A program made the position numbers and the translations under genes. Shown here piece by piece: positions 11,511 through 23,318 of a stretch of 64,000 nucleotides of DNA. Every line of letters starts with the position of its first letter. The first letter of the stretch is position 1. The DNA is from Cystobasidiopsis lactophilus (lineage: Eukaryota > Basidiomycota > Agaricostilbomycetes > Agaricostilbales > Chionosphaeraceae): positions 2,205,328 to 2,269,327 of the forward strand of contig BCIO01000004.1 of assembly GCA_001599975.1 (NCBI GenBank). Direction: 5' to 3'. Below the pieces are notes generated by a model. It worked only from the letters and a program-made list of their open reading frames with translations, was not told where the DNA came from and did no database searches.

Positions 11511-13038
11511 AAGGAAATCCGTCACCTCTGAACCTGAACACTCGGAACGCGGCGCAGTTGATCTCTCGAAAACGCCACACCAACGGCCGCAAACTTATTC
11601 ACGAAGATGAGTACGCCGTAGGAGCGCGTTCATTTCGAGATAGCAGCAGTGTTGTCTAAATGAAAGGATGCAGATCAGCAGCATGTTCATCGAAGCTAGC
11701 GACGTCTACAAAACATGTGAACAACTTATGGCTGCTGTCGAACGAGGAGACTTGGAAAATGCAGGGCGTCCCAATAAATCACGAAAGAATTTTGCTGTCA
11801 TCGGGTGGCTGCGCAAATTCTTCGCGGACGTGCGTACAACCTTTCCCTACCTTCGGCTCAGCAGGTCAATCTTAAACAGGCCTTCCGCTTGGCTGCCGAT
11901 CTGGGTGTCATTATTTACATGCCCGCCGCCGAAGAACTGCCTGAAGTTCGAGAGGTGCAGAAGCTGGCTAGAATTGTAAGCCGCTTGCGCGAGACTGTAC
12001 GTCGAGTTCTAATCATCCGGCGTGGCAGGCTTCCACTGCTCTCGAATCGGAGGTTCAACAAGCGGCTATACTTTTGACTTCGGCTTGCAGCTTTGATTGG
12101 GTATACCACCGAGCGGCCATGATTGAAGGCGGCATCAAAAAGATCAAGCAAGAATCGCAAGCTGTCAAGGAACAACCTCGCGACCCAGAAGTGAATTCGA
12201 AGCTGTACGCCCGCTTGAGTCGAGCCGACCACATCAAGAAATGCAACTGGAGTCGATCTGGTGGCGTTGAACAGATCTTCAACGAAATGATCGTACGAAG
12301 TTTAATTGATATGAGTTGTAGCTTTGGAGTCAATCATACCAAGACAGAACACATATCATAGTCAAGCAGTGCCGTTCATTACTTGGAAAGGGGACTTCGA
12401 CTCCGGTTTCTATCGCTTGGCATTCGGCCCTGTGCTCTTTGCTGCAGTGCGTCAGGCCTTCACTACGCTCTATAGCTTTGATCTCATGATCATGGGTGAC
12501 ACTGAAGGCCGAGGAGATCAGAAAAATCCCAGAGAAAGAGTTGGGCCCCGTGGCTGGGTTCTTCGTTGACCACCTTTACGAGCTACAAGGAGCCGAGTTT
12601 GGACCAAAATGCGCCGGCAACGTCCCGCTGCAGCAGTCCATTTACTCTTCTGACTACCGCACTCAGGATATCGAAACAAAAAGCAACTGTATGGACTTCG
12701 CCAAAGTCGTCGACTCCTTCAAGGTGGTTGACCGGGGTGAGCCTATCCTTCGACATCTCACTGATTACTCCTCAACCGAGGTGACGTCATTCTAGCTTGC
12801 CTTCGCCATTGCAAACGCCTCTCCAGAGGAGAAGTCCCATCGCCTGAAGCTGTTCTTGCTCATCGCCGATCTGTGGGAAGATCCTCGCATTTATTCTAAA
12901 ACCAAACGCACGGGATCGTGGTTCGGTCCGATGACACCTCCTCCTTGGGTTTTCAACGGGCAAAAGCCAGAGGTTCTGACCCCCTGGGATGAGCCCTGGG
13001 AGAATGCCATGGCGCTGTGGCGCCAACCAGAAATTTGA
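11397..13038 (+). CDS. Family gene C: unrecognised helical protein, third tandem paralogue
   Basis: Candidate start 11397 (MHCSAETQRRL), or a fusion with gene B. The first exon ends at SGLFLEH before GTAAGC, as gene D's first exon ends at LAERH before GTAAGG. Later exons include MFIEASDVYKTCEQLMAAVE (around 11683), QVNLKQAFRLAADLGVIIYM (around 11860), ASTALESEVQQAAILLTSAC (around 12030) and VTLKAEEIRKIPEKELGPVA (around 12500). The last exon, LAFAIANASPEEKSHRLKL then FLLIADLWEDPR (around 12793-12890), matches the final exons of A and B. The stop is at 13038. No known domain is visible. Confidence 0.6.
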
Positions 13039-13452
13039 TGCCCACACCTATTTCCATTGCTTCCTCTTCTTCCGTAGTACTTAATTGAAGTCTTAGTAGT
13101 ACTAAAGTCTATGACCCGCGGCCGCAGTCGATCGAAGTGAGGAGGGCAAAAGCAAGGCCGACGTTTCACATTATACGCCAGGTAGCCCCTCCCACCTCCT
13201 TCTTGCTCTCGCTCTAGAAAAAGACGTCTACAGGCACTAAAGCGATCGGCCGAGCCGACATCTGAGTGGGACAAGACCGTTGACAGCCTGGGGCTGCAAG
13301 AGGTGAGAGAGCCGCCAGGTCGTTCGAAAGCAACGAACGCAGCCACCTTCCCTTCCTGTTCACTTGACATCAGCCGCTGATCTCACATCGAAGAAGGAGG
13401 TAAGGAACCAAGAACGAACCTCTAGCCCTCGCGCCGGTTTACCAAGCCTTCC
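13039..13452. other. Convergent 3' intergenic region
   Basis: 414 bp between the stops of family gene C (+) and the mS38-like gene (-). Both terminators must lie here. No open frame with coding character was seen. Confidence 0.5.
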
Positions 13453-14701
13453 TCACTTGCCCATCCGCTTCCTCTCGGCCCTATTGAGCTTTCGCCTCTT
13501 CTTTAACCTGTCGTCCCAAAACCATTGAGACTTTCTTCACCACATCATGAGCGATGAAAGGAAGGGCAACACACCTATGCTTCTTCATCTTGAGCTTCCG
13601 CTTCCGCTTGACCGAGTCGAGGCGCATCAAGAACTGCTCGAGGTTGATCCTGGGGATGGCCCTGCCGCCCCTGCGAGCGAGGATGCGGGGTCCGAGCGAG
13701 ATGCGGCGCTGGACGTCCTTGACGACCACCAGAGCCTCCTCCGCCTCCTCCTCGCCGGCCTGCGACTCTTGGCCGGCCGCAGCAGCTTCGAGCGACTGCC
13801 TGAGATCAGTGGTGGGGTCGATGACCAGGATGGTGGCCGGGTTGTCGGGCGTCGCTTTGGGGTCGATGACGAGGCTCTCGAGCTTCTGGACGATCTGCTT
13901 GACGAGGTCGAGGGACCAGGGCTCGCCCTTCTTGGTCGCTGATCCGGGGATGGAAACCGACATGAGCTCGGCGCCGTGGGCGGATTTGGCGGCGGCGGCT
14001 TGGGAGGGGGAGGAGGAGAAGGAGGCGGCCGTGCGCTCGAGAAAGGTGAACGCCTGGCGGTCGAGGAAGGCGGCGGCTTGGGAGCGGTGTGGGTGGGGGA
14101 TGTTGGGCTGGGTGTTGGCGGGCGGGCGGTGGAGGAGGTCCAAGAGCTGCTGCTTCTTGCTCTTCGGCTTTGCCTTCTTCGCAGCTGCTGCCGGCGTCGA
14201 CGCGGACGAGGAGGTGGACGGCGTCGAGGGCGGCGTGAAGGGCGAGGTCCAAGCCAGGTGCTGGAGGACGTCGAGCTGCTCGGTGCCAGAGGCTGGGTGG
14301 CCGAGGAGGAAGCCCTGCAAATCGGAGCGCACATCCGCCTCGCTCCACTCGCGCTGCTCCCTCTGGTGCGGCCCCTGCTGCGGCGCTGTCACCTCCAGCA
14401 AAGGCTTGTGCATCGCAAACATCGAGTCCCAGGCGACCCGCGACGGTGGCGCCGCCAGCACGGGCACCCGAGGCACTCCCCCTGCGCTCGCCGCTTGCTT
14501 CTTGGCGGCGGCGGCTGACGAGGCGGACGACCGGCGAGGCGGCCGCTTCCTGAACGAGCTCGACACACTGCTGCCAGCTCCACGCAACATTGTTGTCGGT
14601 CTGCCTCCAAAAGAGCGCAGGCCCCTTCCGCTGGCTCCGAGGGTCGGATTTTTGCTAAGTTGTGGTGGTGGTCTTTTTGCCACCCAATCGGACTCTCGCA
14701 T
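13453..14701 (-). CDS. Mitochondrial small-subunit ribosomal protein mS38 / COX24-AURKAIP1 domain protein
   Basis: The start at 14701 gives MRESDWVAKRPPP; an internal Met about 37 codons later is an alternative. A long Ala/Ser/Lys-rich N-terminal region is compatible with mitochondrial import. The diagnostic C-terminus is SVKRKRKLKMKKH, then, after removal of a 67-nt intron (13508-13574), RLKKRRKLNRAERKRMGK and the stop at 13453. This basic tail is the mS38/COX24 domain, which lies at the mitoribosome decoding region and is needed for COX1 translation in yeast. Reading through the intron instead gives an unrelated tail, so the spliced form is favoured. At about 390 residues it is long for the family because of the N-terminal extension. 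Confidence 0.85.
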
Positions 14702-15122
14702 GGCACTCTTTGAGGTCTCAGACTAAAGGCATCGACGTGCTAGCTACAAGAGGTGCCCGAAAATGGAGAAAAGAGCGGCCTGTTTGCCCAGCGCAGCAGT
14801 GCCGCCCAGGTGAGTGGACTAGAACTGATGAAGGCAGAGCCGCGACGAAGCTGCAGTAGTCAAGACGCCATTTGGAGCATGTGGATGTAGCCAAAGACAG
14901 GGTGTTGATGTTCTTCACTGATGGACTGGCTGTGGGCGTAGCCGACGTGACATCAGTCGTGTTACCGCCTGATGAAGCAGGGGCGCGATCCCACCTTGCA
15001 CATGTTCAACATACACATGGGCCAAACCCCTTCATACCAAAGCGCAGAGGAAGGAAAGCGCTGTTCCCAGAGCCAAAAGGTGGTCGAGCTCGAGAAGGCC
15101 CAGGCGCACCGAGAGGCAGGCA
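14702..15122. other. Intergenic region upstream of the mS38-like gene
   Basis: About 420 bp holding the promoter of the mS38-like gene and the terminator of the dehydratase gene, both on the minus strand. No supported gene. Confidence 0.45.
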
Positions 15123-16207
15123 TCACTCCAAGACCGCCTTAGCCGACAAGCAGGGCCTTCCTTGGTCGTCCAAAACATGCGCCTCGGCCGCCAAATCGGT
15201 GATCTGCCCAACGAATGACAGCGGCCGGTCGCTGTACGCCGGCGAGGCCACGCGGTAGTCGAACGACACCAGCTGCTTCCCTTGGGCCAAAGCCGCCTTT
15301 TCCACCAACCTGACCAAGATGACCGCCAGTAAAGAGCCGCTGACCAGAATGTCTGGGTTTTTTTCATGCGCATCACTCAGCTCTGTATGAGTGCCATCCG
15401 GGAGATTGGGTCCTTACTGGGCCTCTTTTCTACTCGGGTGGTGTAGTCATAATCATAGTGGATCTTGGCGCCGTTGAAGCACAAGGCCGAGAAGCGGAAA
15501 ATGGTGAGCGAGGAAGGCGTGAACGTCTCTTCAAAGTCCGGCTTCAGGTCGAGCGGCTTCGGCGGGGCTGCTTTCTGGATCAGCAATCGTTTGATTCAGA
15601 GAAGAACAGGACGAACAAGGAGGCTTGGGAGAGGAGGCAGGTTTGGGAGGCGCCGGCGCTGGGGCAGCTTTTCGATAGACCCGGCACATCTTGTCCTGGA
15701 GGCTGACGCCGGACGCGTTCGAGTGCACGCGGTTCTGCCACACAAAGTTGTTCTCCGCGCCCGTCTTGCCCACTTTGCGCTCGACCGACTCGATCAACGT
15801 CTGGCGCTCGACGTCTTGCCCGATCAGCAGCGGGTTCTTGTTCGACCAGCTTATGGACCCAGCGGACCAAAGCACTTCGTAGCCTGGAGACGGAGGCCAT
15901 GCTGGGTTGTGCAATTCCAGGCCGTCCACGTTGGCGTCTTCTTCCCGGTAAAGAGGGTGGAACATGGTGTAGTGCTGCTCTTGGACGTTGGCCCATTGCC
16001 ACCAACTCGCGGAGACTGACAGCTTACAGAGCCTTTAGGGATGGCAGAGCCATTCGAGAGGCCTTTCGAAGCAGCAAAAGGCGGCACAGTGCACTCCAGC
16101 CGCAGCTGGCGATTCAAAGTCATCACATCCTCCTCCAGCACCTTGACGCTCTTCGAGGCTTTGACCCAGGCATCAAACGCGCTCCGAACTGTGCGAGAGG
16201 CACGCAT
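15123..16207 (-). CDS. MaoC-like hydroxyacyl-thioester dehydratase (HTD2/mesaconyl-CoA hydratase-like)
   Basis: Hot-dog-fold dehydratase, likely the mitochondrial type II fatty-acid synthesis 3-hydroxyacyl-ACP dehydratase. The start at 16207 (MRASRTVRSAFDAWVKASKS) is basic and amphipathic like a presequence; upstream in-frame Mets exist. Exon 2 holds EQHYTMFHPLYREEDANVDG and the GKTGAENNFVWQNRV region. A Pro/Ser-rich linker follows, then TIFRFSALCFNGAKIHYDYD, the HTD2 hallmark. A 35-nt intron (15383-15417) is removed, giving KLSDAHEKNPDILVSGSLLA and the end LSAKAVLE at 15123. The spliced frame restores the expected region after the hallmark, which supports the tiny intron. Confidence 0.8.
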
Positions 16208-16551
16208 GGTCGTTCGTAGAGGCAGAGCAAGAGGCGATGGGCGTCCTCGAAAGGCCGGCACTGAAATCGGCAAGCATGACCGGCACGGTCGTTCTGGACT
16301 GAGAGTCTTCCATAGTGGCCGAGTTGGGCTCTTTGATCCTTCTGCGAAGAGATGGAGGCGAGCGCGCTTAGAGTATGGCAGGGCGGTGGCAAACAGCAAA
16401 GTGGCTCTATCCTTGAGGCAGTGGCAAATGGCACGTGAAAAGTTTTTCCACTTTTCCAGCCCTCCATGTTGTAGACACGAGAGTGGCATGTCAGAACAAA
16501 AAGACAAGAAGGGAAAGTCTAAAAGTACAAGGGCGGGAGCGACAGGCACGA

Positions 16552-17811
16552 TCAAGGGCGCGGCACCCAATCAACGTAGTGCTGCCCAGTCTGAGGATTC
16601 TTCTCCACCTTGCCGTGGACAACCCAAGCTCCGTTGTCATATCGGTAATGAGAGTCTAAATTCTGGATCACTTCCACTGCACTCAGTAGCTCAAGGCATT
16701 ACTTACCGCCCTCTGTCGCAACATAATGCTGTCCTTTGGCACCAACGGCTTCAAAGTGGGAGGCTGAATTGTGGTGTCGAAATATATGGAGCCAATACTC
16801 GACGGAGATGGACAGAGATAGAAGACTCTGGGCAGAGGCCGCTCCCGAAGAGTAGTAAGCGTCACCAAGCAACCGCATACTAAACAGCAAATATTAGTGC
16901 TGAAGGGCTGATCAGTACAAAGAAGCTCGCCAAACATCTTGAGCCTTGGTCAGGCCGTCGTCGTCTCCAACGTTCACGTTTCCAGGTTCTTTGGTGGCCT
17001 GTCCCCAATCGATGATGTGCACTGCCAGAGGAGCACCGTTGTGGCCTTTTGAAAAATACACATTTTGCAATCCCAAGTCTTTGACCCGGATGTGATAGGT
17101 ATGCGCCAGTCGAATTGCTCCGATGTATGCTTCGATCATGAAAGCACTGACATACGCCTCTTGGAAGTCTCGAGGACCGTCGTTTTGCTGTCCATATCGA
17201 GTATAGGGCCGATTATCTCGTAAACACTGGAAGCATCGAATCAGAAGCGCACTTGGTGGCCGATCGTGGCTCTAAACGTGGCGAAAACATGCCTCGGCAT
17301 CCGTAGGAAGCTGATCCATCAGTATACAATCAACTGCGCGTGTGGAGGATCCGATTTTTACTGTCATAGACGAATAGTGGTGGACGGTCGGAGTATGAGC
17401 GAGCGGGGCATAGGATTCGCGATCATAGGCATTTTGGTGCAGAGACAGCAGAGCCGACGCTAGCTCGGATTGAATTTCGCCCTCCGAACGAGCCTGACCG
17501 AAATCGGAATGCCCCCTGTAACCTATTTTCAGAGCACCAAGAGACGGATGTATAGCTCCAAATGCTGTCCAGTCTTCCGTGCCACGGAGGATTTGCAGGT
17601 GATGGAATACAATGCCATAGTTGCCGCTGCTGTAGCTGCTGCTATTGACAAAATACTCGTTGTTCGACGCTGAGCGAAATTTGGAGACGACCTGCCCTGC
17701 GGGATTGGCGCGATGAGCAACGAGAAGGCCACTGGCAAAGCGTTGTACGATCCCCTCGTTCGCCACAGCCGCGTCACGGAGCCGAATGGCAGCATTTGAA
17801 GTTGGGATCAT
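16552..17811 (-). CDS. Protein-kinase-like protein with degenerate catalytic motifs
   Basis: Exon 1 (17811 to about 17280) begins MIPTSNAAIRLRDAAVANEG. Exon 2 contains IRVKDLGLQNVYFSKGHNG (around 17080) and VHIIDWGQATKE (around 17000). These correspond to the catalytic loop (HRDLKxxN) and DFG of protein kinases, with HIRVKDLGLQN and DWG here. A 39-nt intron joins ASF to MRLLGDAYYSSGAASAQSLL. A last exon reads YRYDNGAWVVHGKVEKNPQT and ends at 16552. The layout suggests a kinase-fold protein of uncertain activity, perhaps a lineage-specific small-molecule or protein kinase. The junction after 17280 is not resolved. Confidence 0.55.
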
Positions 17812-18322
17812 GCCAGCAGTATGGAGTCAGAATTCAAAAGCACGGGTTCCAGCGTCGAGGGCGAATTGACAAGAGAAAAGCTGCGTTGGTCGGCAGAGAG
17901 GAGGCCAGTCGGTTGTCCGGGTATTGAACAGAGAGGAATGTAATCGGCTTATTCAGAAGCTAGAACGTCCAGCAGCGCCGGCGAGGTCTCGACGAGACGC
18001 ATTGCCTCTTCAGATTCGCAGAACGCTATCGCGGACCTTCCGTCGCGGTCGAGCGAGTCGCATTGGCAATGAGTTACGCAGATCAGGCAGAGTAGTTGAT
18101 TTTTGCGGGCCCAGTGCCTCAGGGAGTCAAAAACGGCGATGGTGGACCTCAGGCAAAAGGAGCCCACGCCACTCAGGCTTCAGTACTCATGGCGAAGACG
18201 TGACGGTTAGGATGCAGTTTAAGTTGCGCGATGTAATTTGTATGTAGCTACAAAACAACGTGGCAATGATGAGAAATATGAGGCTGAGGAGAGTACAAGA
18301 GCCCATGGTGGTGCGCAACGCC
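17812..18322. other. Intergenic region
   Basis: About 510 bp with the promoter of the kinase-like gene and the 3' end of the GH15 gene, both minus strand. No coding signal. Confidence 0.4.
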
Positions 18323-21300
18323 TTATGGTTCCGCACTGGCGCTCTTGCCGTCGAGAACCCTGTTCAAGTTGAAGGCGGTAGAGATAGCCGAGACGTGCGT
18401 AAAAGCTTGCGGGGCATTTCCAAGCATCTCGCTGTGTGTCAAAGGTCAGTCGCGGCCTCAGAAGGAGAGCGCAGAAAACCCACCCGCTGGACGAGATCTC
18501 CTCAGCGTAAAGGCCAACGTGGTTGCCGTAGGACACTGCAGAAAGAGATCAGACAATCCGGTCACCAGCGAGGGTAAACCTACAAAGCTCTTCGAACATG
18601 CGCGTCGCTTGCTTGACCATGCCGGAGCCATTGCCATCGCCACCATATTGGCCACATCGTGAGAGGGCCTCAATTCCCCAGAGCGTGCACATGGTGAAAG
18701 CGCCTCTACGTTGAATACTTGAACAGAAGTAGGAGACAAGGCAGGAAGGGACTTACTCTTCGCCACCGACGCCATCCTCGGCCTTTGTCACGTCGTCTGC
18801 ATTCGTGTGTGAGATGCCGGGACTGTCCCATCAGGAATGATACGCACATCGGAAAATCAGGCTGTTAGCAGTGAGGCCGCCTCTATAGAAACAAGGGTAA
18901 GAGGAAGATTGTCCAAAGAAGATGACCACTCGCTTTTCCGGAGTCTTCAAGATTTGGCGCAGCGTCGAGATGAACCGAGGATCAGCAGGAGAAATGAAGA
19001 AGCAAAGCGCTGCGAAAAGGCTGAGACAAGTCCGCCGACAGCGGAACGCCACCCACGCATGATCAAGCACGCTGCGTAGCTCCTTCAGCAAGGGGTAAGA
19101 CCAGTAGCGGATGATAAACGCACAAGAGTCTAGCACATCTTTGCTCTCGTAGCTCTGGCAGAAGTGTTGACCTGCACGAGCGTCAATAATGGCACCCCCA
19201 ATCCCGTAGGAACTCACGTTCTTCGTTCCAGCCCTTCGTCCTGCGGTTCCGGTCAGTTAAGTGGACAAAGGCGCCGCTTGACACGTACATTATCTCCTCC
19301 TACAAATAGAGGAAACGTCAGAAAAGGTCCGCTTCAACCAGTCAATGACGCACATAAATCGCGTCTTGGGTCTCGAGCCACTTCATCCTTTGAGGGCAGG
19401 GCAAGGAACGTTTGTCCGCCAAACGAAGACCTCGGTTGATGGCCACCCAGCACATCACCTTTGAGTAGACATAACTAGAAGCGAAGCCATGAGCAAACGC
19501 CACCGTCATCGCAATAGAGGCCGAGCAGCTCACTTTTGCTTGCGGCTTCGGACTTCCCAAATCGACATGTCCGGCTGGTCCCAGACTTCACAGACTCTGT
19601 CGACCTGTAGGACGCATTCAGCTGGCTGACCGACATCCAGAGGCAACCGCTTTTACCAGCTTTCGAATCTCGACCCAAAACTCCCACGAAATTGGCTTTG
19701 AAAACTTTTGACTGCATCCACAAACTTAGTTCAGCACGCAAAGAAGTGAAACTGCAACGCACTGGAGATAGACTGCGTCCATGAATTCGCCGTAGACATC
19801 GAGCTGCAGGTGGTCGGCGGCGCCCTGTTGTCCTCAATCAGTAAGGCGCGTCATTTGGACAACAGTAATGACCACCCACATTACCGATGCGAACTGGCTT
19901 GCTGTCCTTGTAGCCCGAGAGATGGTCCAAGACCTCCTCCTCGATCTCGCGGCCACCATGAATGGTGTACATGATTTGGAGGTCGTTGGAGCCCCGTTCG
20001 CGAATTCGAGTCTTCATGAACTCGGTGTAGCTGTCTGCTTCTTTGGTGAAGCCCAAGCGAATCAGAGCATAGACTGAAAAGGCTGAATCGCGCATCCAGC
20101 AATAGCGATACTAGCCTATACTTAGCACACTTTGGTGCGAAGATGGGGAGTGCGGCGACTCACATCCCACTGTCGGCCTCCACCTATCGCTTCTGGCAAG
20201 CTGAAAGTGGGAGCAGCGACGATGGCCCCAGTGGGCTCGAAGGTGAGCAGCTTCAAAGTGATGGCCGAACCTGTTCGTCGCCCACCCCAGGTCAGACGGG
20301 GTGCCTCGGAAAGGCGAGGGAAAGGAAACCTGCGCATGACAAACTCCCTCCAGCGGCCCGAATACTTGCTCTGAGAGAGCCAAGCAGCCCAGTACTCGGA
20401 GGTATCGCTGAGGATGGTGTCCGGCGAATGCGAGCGGATTTCCTCCGCCTCCTCCGCTTCCGAAACTGGCTCTCGCAAGATGAAAGTTAAGGTCTGGCCC
20501 TCTGTAAGATTGAACTCCGCCGTGATTCCTGCCGACATTTTCGGCTTGGACTTGTCGTCCGTCTGCAGCTTAATGCAGGCCCGAGAGACGTCGTCGTCCT
20601 CGCTGTGCACAATTACCAACAGCTCCAAGGTAAGTTTGGCGCTCTTGAAGGTGGCTTTGAGCCCGCTTGGGTCCAGATGCAGCTCGTGGGCGTCTCTGGC
20701 GTAGTTGAAACCAGGGAACAGATCAAGCTTCATTGGCAGGTTGCCTCGGATTCCTTCCACGCGGCGGATGAGGTAGGGATAAAGAGGACGGTTGCGAGAT
20801 GTGAGCGAAGGGCGGGGGCGAGGCATGTAGTCGATGATGTTGACGACACCCTGCATGGAAGTTCAGATTCGCACTATTCGGTGGCAAAAAAAGTGACATG
20901 CCTGCTCCGCGAGCCACTTGGTAATGATGATGGCGCTATTTGGGAGATAATGCTGTCTGGCGTTTGCATCTTGATCCGGAGCAATGGACCAGTAACCACC
21001 GATGTCCTTGTCCAAGACTCGACAGAAAACGCTCGGCGAATCGAAGTATGGGTAGCAAAACGAATCGATGCTCGAGTCCTTCGAGACCAAGGCGGCAGTT
21101 CTCATGTTGCCAATCAAAGCATAGTCTTCAATGGGCAGGTAGCCAGACTCTCTTGCTTTGCGCAGCGGGGTGCTCTAGTGTTACGTAGCCAGGTCAAACC
21201 TTGCGCGCCTTGCAACGGGAAAGGAAGCCGCTCACATAGCCTTGGGAGCCATCTGGACTACTCTTGCCATGTTGAAATGCGTCCGAGTCAGCTCCAGAGG

Positions 21301-21442
21301 TCTGGTGTCCAGCAGCGGCCTTTACGGACTTGACGTCGTGAGTGGCTCGAGTTTCGAAGGGAGTGGCAAGATTGCGCACCTCGTTCTCATCGTTAGCTAT
21401 CGCAGTTCCAGGGACCGACATAGTCCGTTTATCTTGACTCAT
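18323..21442 (-). CDS. Glycoside hydrolase family 15 protein (glucoamylase/trehalase-like)
   Basis: Intracellular-type GH15 enzyme, of the non-secreted kind found in many fungi and bacteria. The start at 21442 gives [20 protein letters not shown]. The N-terminal beta domain reads [20 protein letters not shown] and [20 protein letters not shown] (around 21050-21130), then [20 protein letters not shown]. The (alpha/alpha)6 barrel reads [20 protein letters not shown] (around 20095), IGNVGGH and [15 protein letters not shown] (around 19790). It continues with [39 protein letters not shown] and [16 protein letters not shown]. It ends [20 protein letters not shown] and [20 protein letters not shown] with the stop at 18323. 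About ten introns. No signal peptide is seen. Exact substrate (alpha-glucan or trehalose) is not determinable here. Confidence 0.88.
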
Positions 21443-21577
21443 CGCTCTAATCCTGCAGTTTGGCTGCAGAGCAAGCCAAGTCGCGGGGCATCCTCGAGGG
21501 CAGCTTGTGCCAGGAGTCGAACATTTCACACCGCTCATTTCCTCCGCCAAAATGCTTTTTGGATTCAATCATCGAAA
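21443..21577. promoter_or_regulatory. Divergent promoter, GH15 / argininosuccinate lyase
   Basis: Only 135 bp separate the two start codons (21442 minus, 21578 plus), so the core promoters of both genes overlap here. I see no clear TATA box. Confidence 0.6.
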
Positions 21578-23318
21578 ATGGCAGCGAAGGGCACCAAGTC
21601 GCTATGGGGAGGTGAGCAGACACCACTCAAAGTCTCCAAGCCTAACGAAACGCGACGACAGGCCGCTTCACGGGCGCTATTGACCCTCTGCAAGTTTTCT
21701 GGCCGTTGCTGTCACTTCGAGCGTCAAAGCGCTGATAGGCTTTGAAACAGCATGCACGAGTTCAACCAGTCCTTTTCTTATGACAAGCGCATGTACAAGG
21801 CCGACCTTCGGGGCTCGCAGGCCTACGCTATGGGCTTGGAGAAAGCTGGCATTTTGACTGAAGACGAGCGCAAGGTGAGGCTTCGTCAATTCCAAGCTCA
21901 CTGTCGCATGTGAGCTTAGCTTTAATGCGTCATAGAAAATCCATGACGGCCTGGAAGCCATCTTGGCCGAGTGGGAAGCGAACAAGTTTGTCGCGCAAGG
22001 ATCGGACGAGGACATCCACACCGCCAACGAACGCCGACTGGGCGAGCTCATTGGCCCTGTTGCTGGAAAGCTTCACACCGGCCGTTCGCGAAACGATCAA
22101 GTGGCGACCGACATGCGCCTCTGGATGCTCGAGCAGGTCGAGGAGCTCCGCGCCTTGCTGGTTTCCGTGATCAAGGTGATGGCCGCCCGCGCCGAAGCCG
22201 AAGTGGAGCACATCATGCCTGGATACACGCATCTCCAGGTGGGTGGTCCTCTACCAGAAGCCGTTTGGGCTTTTCTGTCAGGATCTGAGAGTGTTTCACA
22301 GCGAGCCCAACCGATCCGCTGGTCCCATTTCCTCATGTCACACGCCGTGGCGTTGCTGAACGACCTCTCTCGCCTGGACTCATTCATCCCCCGCATCTCT
22401 GTTCTGCCGCTCGGCTCAGGCGCCATGGCGGGCAACCCGTTCGCCGTGCCTCGAGACCAGCTGGCCAAGGAGCTCGGGTTCCAGAGCATGTCCATCAACT
22501 CGATGCAGGCCGTGGCCGACCGTGACTTCATCGTCGAGTTCCTCTTCTGGGGCAGCATGATCATGCTCCACATCTCCAAGATCGCCGAGGACCTCATCAT
22601 CTACTCGACCGCCGAGTTCGCGTTCCTCACTCTGTCCGACGCCTACTCCACGGGTTCGTCCATCATGCCCCAAAAGAAGAACTCGGACTCGCTCGAGCTC
22701 CTGCGCGGCAAGAGCGGCCGCACATTTGGCCAGCTCGCCGGCTTCATGATGACCCTCAAGGGCGTGCCGTCGACTTATGACAAGGACCTGCAAGAGGACA
22801 AGGAGCCCTTGTTCGACGCGGCCGACACCCTCTCCCGCTGCTTGCGCATCCTCGAAGGCGTTGTCGCCACCATGACCGTTCGTGTCTCTTACCCTGCTTA
22901 GTGCAAACAAGCACTGATCACCGATGCCGAGCAGATCTACCCCGAGAACATGCGCAAGGCTTTGACGCCCGACTTGCTGGCCACCGACTTGGCCGAGTAC
23001 TTGGTCCGCAAAGGCGTAAGTAGTCAATTCCGACCCTAGCGACTTGCCGCTTAATCGACGAGCACTGCCTTACAGATGCCCTTCCGCGAAACCCATCACA
23101 TCTCTGGCGCCTGTGTGCGGCTGGCAGAGGAGCAAAAGAAGCCCTTGTCCGAGCTCACGCTGGCCCAGCTCCAATCGGTGTGCCCCCAGTTCGGGGAGGA
23201 CACGGTGGAGGAGGTGTTCAACTTTGAGAAGTCGGTCGAGCGCCGGGACGTGTACGGTGGGCCATCCAAGAGGCGCGTGCTCGAGCAGATCCAGGTCGTC
23301 CGAGCCGCCATTGCCTGA
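21578..23318 (+). CDS. ARG4: Argininosuccinate lyase
   Basis: Cleaves argininosuccinate to arginine and fumarate, the last step of arginine synthesis. The start at 21578 gives [11 protein letters not shown], spliced to GRFTGAID. Family motifs follow in order: [55 protein letters not shown] (around 22070), [10 protein letters not shown] and [15 protein letters not shown]. The fumarate-lyase signature [20 protein letters not shown] is at about 22655, followed by [20 protein letters not shown]. The stop is at 23318. All expected catalytic segments are present and the length is normal (about 460 residues). The second splice junction near 21690-21750 is ambiguous. Confidence 0.95.

Noticed and set aside
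13554-14726. 390-codon plus-strand open frame opposite the mS38-like gene
   Set aside because: The sense strand carries the diagnostic mS38 C-terminus with a coherent intron; the antisense product has no known domain.
22416-23027. Minus-strand open frames inside argininosuccinate lyase
   Set aside because: Overlap the highly conserved fumarate-lyase core and carry no independent signal.
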